6,586 nt of DNA from Deltaproteobacteria bacterium RBG_13_49_15 (GTDB lineage Bacteria > Desulfobacterota > Desulfobacteria > Desulfobacterales > UBA2156), in NCBI GenBank assembly GCA_001797695.1, contig MGQD01000108.1, forward strand, positions 33,718-40,303. Reading direction: 5' to 3'. This document shows, piece after piece, positions 1-5,213 of this stretch (the stretch's first letter is position 1; every line of letters begins with the position of its first letter). Position numbers and translations under genes: made by a program. The notes beneath the pieces are model-generated. The model was not told where the DNA came from, made no database searches, and was given only the letters and a program-made list of their open reading frames with translations.

Positions 1-343
1 CAGGTGAGATTGTTATCAAATCCCTGCCGTATGTTCTTGTAGACCGCTTTTAATTCAATGAAAACCAGCGGCAACCCGTTGACAAAACAGACCAGGTCCG
101 CCCGGACGTTATAGTGAGGGACCCGCATTCCCTGGAGCTTCAGTTCCCGAACCGCAAGGAAAGGTTATGGGCCGCATTTCGGAAATCGATTACTTGCGCC
201 CGGGCGTGCTTTGTCTCCCCTTTGGCATCGCGCCAATCCACCGGGACGCCATTTCGGAGAAAATCATAGAACTCCCGGTTATGCTGCAGGAGTGATCGGG
301 CATAGTCCACCCGGGTAAGTTTTTCTATGGCCTGATCCCGGGC
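1..343 (-). pseudogene. hsdR: Type I restriction enzyme R subunit (HsdR), N-terminal remnant, partial
   Basis: This would be the ATP-dependent restriction and translocation subunit of a type I R-M complex; only part of the N-terminal nuclease region is inside the window. From about 343 down to 164 it is read in the hsdS frame (ARDQAIEKLTR, then HNREFYDFLRNGVPVDWRD, then QVIDF). From 161 to 1 it continues in another frame with FLAVREL, RADLVCFVNGLPLVFIELK and FDNNL. RADL plus IELK supply the D...ExK residues of the PD-(D/E)XK nuclease motif. Two bases (162-163) lie where a codon is expected between the Asn and FLAV, so one base is missing. The segment upstream of ARDQ that HsdR proteins normally have (tens of residues) is absent, and an in-frame TAA lies just upstream of FLAV in the second frame. 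No start codon or ribosome site of its own is visible. Family assignment is confident; the rest of the gene is unseen. Confidence 0.82.
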
Positions 344-1402
344 TGACGGCGGCACGAGAATCTCGGCAGCCCCAATTTGGTTACAAGAAAGCTCGGTTTG
401 GTTTGTGGCTCCGCGTCCCATTGTCGAGAAACGCGATTCCCACTCCATCAGCGCCCGACCGAAGTAGTAGCGCCCGATTTCTGTACTTGGTCGCAAGATC
501 GTGACATGCGAATCCACCGTACAGTTCGCGATTGGTGCGAAAACCTGCGCGACTCTACCCAGCGTGCCCTCTCCTGTTGAGTTCACCAAGACATCACCCA
601 GTTGTACCTGTCGCTCGGGCTTGAACTCACGCGACTGATGACGTGCTAAAGAGAGGTCCAGGCGACTGCCACGAATACACTTCTGGTTGATGACCAGCCC
701 ATCCACGTTATCGTCGTATTGCGGTGCGATGCCGCGATTGAGGAAGATAGTTAGCCGCTCGATTGGCTTACGCTCCCACGCCTCCGGCACGCCATCAAGA
801 ATCTGGGTGTGTTCGTGGCCGGGGAAGCGGAGGCGGACAAACCACTCCTGATAAAGCTGCCGCGCCGCCTCCTCCAACAACGCCATCCGCCGCCGGTTGT
901 TCTCGATCAGGTCGTCGTAGGTGGAGAGGATGTCAGCGATTCTTCTTTGTTCCCCAATGTTTGGGATAGATAGTTTGAAGGACAAGAGTTTTTCGAGACT
1001 AAGATTGTCTTGAGCCGCTCCTTGTGAAACTTGTTGATAATGCTGCTTGATCGTTTCGAATTTGTATTTTATGAACCGGACGTTGCATTTTGAATCATCC
1101 GCTACGAATCCGATAACACTGTCAGGAAAGCAAGCTTCAAGGCCAAGGATGGCAGTTTCGGCAATATTGGCCGCGATGGTGATGCACAGTGTACATTGCG
1201 GCCATAGTTTGCTTTGTTCAAGACCAACCTCGTTGTATGACTGAGAAAATGAAGTCAAATAAAGGCCTGCGTGCTTCACGTCGCCAGTTTGTACGAATGG
1301 ATATGGGCCACCATAGAGATGCGCTGCGTCACGCGGTCGATGCCGGGCGCGTCCCCTTGATACTGTGCCGAGATCATCAAGGCTCTTCTCTTCCCATTTC
1401 AT
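140..1402 (-). pseudogene. hsdS: Type I R-M specificity subunit HsdS, C-terminally truncated and fused to HsdR sequence
   Basis: HsdS recognises the bipartite DNA target through two target-recognition domains (TRDs) and docks HsdM and HsdR. Numbering from the ATG at 1402, TRD1 spans about 1-142 (WEEKSLDDLG start, PYPFVQTGDV). The central conserved helix is about 146-188 (IPNIGEQRRIADILSTYDDL, LYQEWF). TRD2 is about 202-352 (GVPEAWERKPIERL, GRGATNQTELS, ILVPPS). After ILVPPS the second conserved helical region is missing, and residues about 354-413 match the HsdR N-terminal region instead. The last seven residues are an out-of-frame tail ending at 140. The frame opens at 1456, but 1402 is preferred: it has GAGGAG eight bases upstream, and the added 18 residues would only be the 41-bp repeat read out of frame. 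The TRDs look intact, so partial DNA binding is possible, but a normal HsdS fold is doubtful. Confidence 0.85.
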
Positions 1403-1438
1403 ATCCCCAACTCCTCGAAGTTCTCCTGAATCTTCGCC
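1398..1438 (-). repeat. 41-bp direct repeat, copy A (hsdS side)
   Basis: This copy matches 2518-2558 at 40 of 41 bases; the mismatch is at 1424 versus 2544. On the minus strand it carries AAGATTCAG, the GAGGAG Shine-Dalgarno (1416-1411) and the ATGA overlap that starts hsdS at 1402. Identity ends abruptly on both sides, and the copies are 1,120 bp apart, bracketing the DUF1016 gene. Confidence 0.93.
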
Positions 1439-1449
1439 TCTCCGCTCAT
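1399..1449 (-). CDS. 16-residue coupling minicistron (duplicated HsdM tail)
   Basis: A tiny ORF encodes MSGEAKIQENFEELGI. Its ATG (1449-1447) overlaps the DUF1016 stop as ATGA, and its TGA (1401-1399) overlaps the hsdS ATG (1402-1400) as ATGA. A GGAGG Shine-Dalgarno (1461-1457) sits seven bases upstream. The last eleven residues match the HsdM C-terminus KIQGNFEELGI with one change. I read it as a leftover of the ancestral hsdM end that now passes ribosomes from the nuclease gene to hsdS. The peptide itself probably has no function. The layout is directly visible; translation is inferred. Confidence 0.55.
   Translation of the reverse strand: MSGEAKIQENFEELGI
1411..1416 (-). promoter_or_regulatory. 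Shine-Dalgarno GAGGAG deciding the hsdS start
   Basis: This has the same sequence and spacing as the site before the DUF1016 gene, because both lie in the 41-bp repeat. It favours ATG 1402 over ATG 1456, which has its only purine-rich motif directly adjacent. Confidence 0.75.
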
Positions 1450-2522
1450 CCCTCATCCTCCAGCAACTTGGCGATTTCCTCGGGGCTGGGTAACTGTCCT
1501 TTCAGTTCCTTGGGCAGGCGCTTGACGATCTGGTAAGTCGCCACGCCAATAGGCTTCTTCGCCGGTTGGAGCGCATACTCGACGATGGTGCGCTTCTTCT
1601 CCTTGCACAGGATGATCCCGATGGAAGGGTTCTCACCCTTCTCGCGCACCTGCCGGTCGAGGGCGGTCAGGTAGAACTGCATCTTGCCGACGAATTCGGG
1701 TTGAAACTCGCCGATCTTGAGTTCAACGGCGACCAGGCATTTCAGGCGGCGGTGGAAGAGCAGCAGGTCGATGAAGTACTCCTTGTCCTCAACCTCCAGA
1801 CGGAATTGACTGCCGATGAAGGCAAAGAGTCCGCCCATGGCACGAAGGAAACGCTCGATGCGGGCGATGAGCGCTCGTTCGAGTTCGCGCTCGGAATGCT
1901 GTTCGCCCAGTTCCAGAAAGTCGAAAGTGTACTCGTCCTTGACCGCCAATTTGGCTTGCGCGCGCAATTTGGGCGTTAGCGCCTTATCAAAGTTGGTCTG
2001 GCCGAGGAGGGTCTTCTCGTAGCTCTGGTTCTCGATCTGATGGATCAGCACGTTCTTCGACCAGCCGAACTTCCGGGTCATCCGGATGTAGAATTCACGT
2101 TCTAGAGGGTCCGTGCATTTGGCCATGATGACCAGGTGCTTGGACCAACTGATTTCTCCAACCAGTGGTTGGAGTTTTGGATGCCGGTGGTAAGCAAGAT
2201 AAAACTGCCGCATATACCAGAGATTTTGCATTGAAAACCCCTGGACTCCGGGGAACTCAGCTCGCAAATCTTCCGATAGACGTTCCACGACCGCCTTCCC
2301 CCAAGAGGCGCCTTCCTGACGTCCGACGATCATCCTCCCAAGATCCCAATAGAGGCCAACCAATTCCTTGTTGACCATCCGTAATGCTTCATACTGGGCG
2401 GAACGCACCCTTTCCTTCACTTCAGCAAGAAAAATTGCGTAGTCGCTGGGTAGCAATTTCTTGTCTTGGCTCATGAATCCGGTCTCTCCGATTTCTCGCA
2501 CCGCCGGTGCAAGTTTCTTCAT
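1446..2522 (-). CDS. DUF1016 / YhcG-type PD-(D/E)XK nuclease
   Basis: Predicted 358-residue nuclease of the DUF1016 (YhcG) family, whose members have a helical N-terminal domain and a C-terminal PD-(D/E)XK domain. The N-domain runs about 20-165 (SDYAIFLAEVK, GLYWDLGRMIV, GFSMQNLWYMRQFY). The C-domain is about 175-345: FDFLELG, ELERALIARIERFL, FIGSQF, YFIDLLLFHRRL with Asp252, then VAVELK with Glu267 and Lys269, followed by GEFQPEFVGKMQFYL. All expected catalytic positions are present and length fits the family. The frame stays open upstream to 2690, but that part overlaps hsdM. ATG 2522 has GAGGAG eight bases upstream and overlaps the hsdM TGA as ATGA; a second Met at 2474 is the alternative. 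The gene sits between hsdM and hsdS, as DUF1016 genes sometimes do in type I loci. It is the only undamaged cistron here. Its target and its role relative to HsdMS are not known to me. Confidence 0.9.
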   Translation of the reverse strand: MKKLAPAVREIGETGFMSQDKKLLPSDYAIFLAEVKERVRSAQYEALRMVNKELVGLYWDLGRMIVGRQEGASWGKAVVERLSEDLRAEFPGVQGFSMQNLWYMRQFYLAYHRHPKLQPLVGEISWSKHLVIMAKCTDPLEREFYIRMTRKFGWSKNVLIHQIENQSYEKTLLGQTNFDKALTPKLRAQAKLAVKDEYTFDFLELGEQHSERELERALIARIERFLRAMGGLFAFIGSQFRLEVEDKEYFIDLLLFHRRLKCLVAVELKIGEFQPEFVGKMQFYLTALDRQVREKGENPSIGIILCKEKKRTIVEYALQPAKKPIGVATYQIVKRLPKELKGQLPSPEEIAKLLEDEG

Positions 2523-2558
2523 ATCCCCAACTCCTCGAAGTTCCCCTGAATCTTCGCC
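2518..2558 (-). repeat. 41-bp direct repeat, copy B (hsdM end / DUF1016 start)
   Basis: This copy encodes the true HsdM C-terminus KIQGNFEELGI, in frame with the rest of hsdM. It therefore looks like the parental copy, and copy A the duplicated one. It also supplies the Shine-Dalgarno and the ATG (2522) for the DUF1016 gene. Confidence 0.93.
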
Positions 2559-4416
2559 GCCAGTTCCGCCGCCTCCTTGTTGAGGTCGGCCAGCTCGGTA
2601 TGGATTTCGCGCATGGTCTGTTCGAAATCGAAGTTTTCGTCCTCTTCGGGAGGGGCGACCCCGACATAGCGGCCTGGGGTCAGGCTCCAATCGGCGGCTT
2701 CTATTTCCTTTGTATCCACCAGCTTCACCAGCCCCAGTACGGATTCCAACTCGGCCTTGGGGAAGCGGTCCTGCAGCCAGACCACCTGCCGGTAAAAATA
2801 AACGGCCCGTTTGAGCTGCTCGATGGCCGTCTTTCTCTCCTCATCGAGCTTCTTGACCAGCTTAGCAACAAAACGGCGGTCGTACACCTCCGTTACCGAT
2901 TCCTCCCCGTTGAAATCACCCCCAAGTTCAGCAGCCCGAGCGGCGAGCTTATAGAGCAGGTCCACCTGTTTGATCAGCCCCTTGATCCGTTAGGCAATCG
3001 GTTCGAACATCCGACGGGCTTTGTGTTGGGGATCATTTTTTTCCGGTAATGACCGGGCAAGCCGTTTTATGAAATCACGTAGGTCGGCCAGCAGGTTGTT
3101 CCTATCGATCTCGTAAGATTTTTCGGTTTCGCGGAGTTCCGTGCCAGCCTCGGTCAAGGCCGTTTTCTTCTCGTCTTCGATGGAATCGGCCTTTTCAACA
3201 GCTTTTTCGAGAATCATAAAACGCCCGCGTAATTCGGCCAGTGTTCCTCCGAAGTCGGCTATTTTATCCGGTATAGCTGCGCATTCGTCGCAGACGGAAT
3301 GCAGGTAGTCTTCACCAGGGCCAGGAATCGATCGGATTGGCCCCGATAGAGCCAGATGATGGCCGAAATATTGCTCATCTGTTCCGGCGAAAAATCGTAA
3401 ATTTTGCGGGTGACTTTGCGGTAGATGTTCCGGGCGTCGAGCATTAGCACCTTGTCCTTGCGTTCAGGCGGTTTCGCCCGGTCGAAGTGCCATAGCTCGC
3501 AAGGGACGGAGCGGGTATAAAAAAAATTGGAGCGGATGGAGATCATCACGTCCACATCTCCGGTCTCGACGATCTTTCGCCGGACCTCCTTTTCGCCGTG
3601 CCCGGCGTTGGAGGCCTGGGAAGACATAACAAACCCAGCCCGGCCCTTTTCGTTCAGGTAGCTCCAGAAGTATGAAATCCAGAGATAGTTCCCGTTGGAG
3701 ACCTTCTTCTGCTTGTTCACGCCCGGGAGCCCGAAAGAGAGGCGGGGGTCGATTTTAATCCGTTCGGCATCCACCAGATCGACATTGAAAGGCGGATTGG
3801 CCATCACAAAGTCGCAACGGCCGACCAGGGCATACTCGTCCTGGTAATAAGTGAGGGCCTCGGCAATCTTCCCTTCCAGTCCGTGAACGGCCAGGTTCAT
3901 CTGGGCGATGCGGATGGTGTCGCGGTTCTTCTCCTGGCCGAAAAAGACCACCTTTTTGGCCGTATCGCCGCCCTCCTGTTCAATGAAGTGGCTGGACTGG
4001 ACGAACATGCCGCCCGAGCCGCAGGCCGGGTCGAAAACGGTGCCGTGATCGGGCTCGATGACATTGACGATGGTCTGGACCAGCGAAGAGGGGGTGAAAA
4101 ACTCACCGTTGTCGTGGGCTTTCTGAACGGAAAACTTGGCCAGGAAGTATTCATAGATGCGGCCGAAGACGTCGCCGGTGGCCTGTTTGATCTGCTCGCT
4201 GTTGAAGAGCCGCATCAGGTCTTCCAGCACCTTGGGCTCAAAGATCCCGTAATCTTTGGGTAAGACCCCCTGAAGCGGTTCGAAGGCCGCCTCGATGGCG
4301 GTCATGGCCTCGGATAACAGGCCGGGAAGGTCGCTCCCGCCGACGGCGGCTTGCTCCATGATCCGGTCATAGCGGGCGGTCTCGAGCTTTTCGATATCCT
4401 TGAAGCCGTCGGTCAT
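2519..4416 (-). pseudogene. hsdM: Type I R-M DNA adenine methyltransferase subunit (HsdM), broken into three pieces
   Basis: HsdM is the SAM-dependent N6-adenine methyltransferase of the type I complex. Piece 1 (4416 to about 3309) has DNGEFFTP at 102-109, motif I DPACGSGGMF at 129-138 and the catalytic NPPF at 207-210. A one-base loss at 3307-3309 after LALVK sends the frame to a stop at 3259. The expected reading resumes in another frame (YLHSVCDECAAIPDK, then IADFGGTLAELRGRF) and stops at an in-frame TAA (2992-2990) between EPIA and RIKGLIKQ. The last piece runs to 2519 in that same frame (VDLLYKLAAR, DWSLTPGRYVGVAPPEE, ending KIQGNFEELGI). Repaired, it would be about 632 residues. The N-terminal helical HsdM domain that normally precedes ARYDRIMEQ is absent, and no remnant is visible upstream. 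The start has AAGG eight bases upstream. The catalytic core could still be translated, but without the C-terminal region that normally contacts HsdS. Confidence 0.88.
2531..2536 (-). promoter_or_regulatory. Shine-Dalgarno GAGGAG deciding the DUF1016 start
   Basis: GAGGAG lies eight bases before ATG 2522, inside the last codons of hsdM. Together with the ATGA overlap it argues for 2522 over the in-frame Met at 2474 or any start further upstream. Confidence 0.75.
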
Positions 4417-4479
4417 CTGCCATACCTTGCCATTTCTTGAAGGTTGGCATAATTTTTTGAATAGAATATCATTTGCTAA

Positions 4480-4509
4480 ATTATATCAAAAGGATAAATG
4501 TTATGTAAT
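4480..4509 (-). promoter_or_regulatory. Extended -10 sigma-70-type promoter for the hsdM operon
   Basis: On the minus strand there is a perfect TATAAT (4485-4480) preceded by TGA, giving the extended -10 form TGnTATAAT. An ATTACA -35-like box (4509-4504, four of six matches) lies 18 bp upstream. Transcription would begin near 4473, leaving a leader of roughly 57 bases before the hsdM ATG at 4416. The flanks are AT-rich. No operator palindrome was seen. Confidence 0.65.
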
Positions 4510-4544
4510 CCTCCCGAGCCGAATCAAACAGTGACCTTTTCAAT

Positions 4545-4700
4545 ATGGTCGAAGCCTTAGAGCAAGATGTAAGGGCTTTGAAGTTAACTATCCTAAAAAA
4601 AATGCTTCCTCAAGCGAAAAAGCCGACCTCTCTAAAAAGGGAATTAAAAGGAATTAAGATAACCGACCAGGATATAAAGTTGGCTCATAAATCACTTTAA
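4545..4700 (+). CDS. Small antitoxin-like ORF without partner
   Basis: This 51-codon ORF begins MVEALEQDVRALKLTILKK and ends with SLKRELKGIKITDQDIKLA and HKSL. The terminal pattern SLk...lKGikItdeDIe.AkkSL resembles small antitoxins found before PIN-domain (VapC-like) toxins, where it is usually followed by F and a few more residues. The N-terminal half is a likely amphipathic helix. No Shine-Dalgarno is visible before the ATG. The frame is open upstream to a TAA at 4506-4508 without another Met, and no toxin gene follows. It is probably a stranded remnant; the family call rests on remembered pattern only. Its stop overlaps that of the converging ORF at a TTAA. Confidence 0.38.
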   Translation: MVEALEQDVRALKLTILKKMLPQAKKPTSLKRELKGIKITDQDIKLAHKSL

Positions 4701-4897
4701 AAGCCATTCCGGAACTTCACAATAAAATAATCGTTTCTAGAGCCAATCTCTTGGACTCCCCACTGATCACCAAGGGCCGGGCACTCCAAAAAATCCCCCA
4801 CCTGAAAACCCTTTAGTAATTTTCTACCAACCCCCATGCAAGGGGCGATCACCCGCGAAGGTTGAAAATAAGGATTGACCAGGAAAAAGATCTTCAT
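4697..4897 (-). CDS. Hypothetical 66-residue protein, possibly a fragment
   Basis: I do not recognise the family. The product has a short hydrophobic start (MKIFFLVNPYF) and a mixed C-terminal part (VGDFLECPALGDQWGVQEI, then DYFIVKFRNGF) that looks like folded protein rather than random translation. The ATG lies inside the left arm of the inverted-repeat element at 4894-4978, and AGGA directly abuts it, too close for a normal ribosome site. The repeat may have truncated an older gene and provided a chance start; an internal Met at residue 21 is an alternative. It converges on the antitoxin-like ORF with overlapping stop codons. Confidence 0.35.
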   Translation of the reverse strand: MKIFFLVNPYFQPSRVIAPCMGVGRKLLKGFQVGDFLECPALGDQWGVQEIGSRNDYFIVKFRNGF

Positions 4898-4978
4898 TCC
4901 TGACGAGCGAAGCGAGATCCGGAATCTATGGCCGTTTAAGCTTCAAATACCCTGTATCCCGGATCGAGTCAGGGATGA
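4894..4978. repeat. Imperfect inverted-repeat element, probably dispersed (REP/MITE-like)
   Basis: Outer arms TCATTCCTGAC (4894-4904) and GTCAGGGATGA (4968-4978) are complementary at 10 of 11 positions. Inner arms GATCCGGAAT (4916-4925) and ATCCCGGATC (4956-4965) pair at 9 of 10. The left side has an extra GAGCGAAGCGA (4905-4915), itself a small hairpin, where the right has only GA. The loop is about 30 bp. No transposase is present, so it would be non-autonomous. That it is multicopy in the genome is inferred from its resemblance to such intergenic repeats. Confidence 0.6.
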
Positions 4979-5157
4979 CGGCAAAAAACAAATGCCCAAA
5001 AGCGGTGTTCGACTTTAAGAAACTCCGTAGAATACCCTGCCATTTATGGCGGAGATGAATGCGGTGCAGGGTTATAGGGATGCAATCCCCTTCCAATTTT
5101 TTTTAAGATGCCCCGCCTTTTAAGGCCGGGAGTTTTACGATCCAGAGATCGTCTTCG
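4979..5157. other. Intergenic stretch with small hairpins, no supported gene
   Basis: No convincing coding frame is present. Visible structures are GGGAT-GCA-ATCCC (5077-5089), followed after seven bases by eight T (5097-5104); a larger stem at 5112-5129; and CGATC-CAGA-GATCG (5138-5151). The first could be a poor plus-strand terminator, but the spacing before the T run is long and the only upstream plus-strand gene is the doubtful antitoxin-like ORF. Confidence 0.4.
5112..5129. repeat. GC-rich hairpin resembling an IS200/IS605 end
   Basis: CCCGCCTT-TT-AAGGCCGG forms a stem of roughly eight to nine pairs with one mismatch and a two-base loop, followed by GAGTTTTAC. Subterminal hairpins of the CCCGCCTTTAAGGCGGG(AG) type are typical of IS200/IS605 right ends. 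No recognisable TnpA or TnpB coding sequence is attached, so this is at most a relic. Neither side has the T run a terminator would need. Confidence 0.25.
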
Positions 5158-5177
5158 AAAAAACCCCAAGACGGGTT
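5158..5177 (-). terminator. Weak rho-independent terminator of the MFS gene
   Basis: On the minus strand, AACCC (5177-5173), a six-base loop and GGGTT (5166-5162) are followed by TTTT (5161-5158), starting 37 bases after the transporter stop codon. The five-pair stem is short. An overlapping CGTCTT/AAGACG pairing (5150-5155 with 5168-5173) competes with it. Confidence 0.4.
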
Positions 5178-5213
5178 GACGGGCGCAAGAAGGTTCCATT
5201 TCTTGGCTCCTTC

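Noticed and set aside
1403..1456. Longer hsdS start at ATG 1456 giving an 18-residue extension
   Set aside because: The extension is the 41-bp repeat read in a non-native frame, and the same out-of-frame peptide (GEDSGELRGVGD) appears upstream of the DUF1016 start. The GAGGAG-ATG at 1402 is the better start.
2523..2690. Upstream extension of the DUF1016 frame to 2690
   Set aside because: It overlaps well-conserved HsdM C-terminal coding sequence and yields an Arg/Gly-rich shadow peptide.
3300..3312. Programmed frameshift in hsdM as a regulatory device
   Set aside because: There is no slippery heptamer or stem-loop at the site, and a separate nonsense codon downstream would still stop translation.
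3883..4263. Plus-strand 126-codon frame opposite hsdM
   Set aside because: It is the antisense shadow of the methyltransferase core, which has clear motifs on the minus strand.
4498..4561. Plus-strand 20-codon ORF starting ATG 4498 with a purine-rich stretch before it
   Set aside because: It overlaps the hsdM promoter, is very short and its product has no recognisable features.
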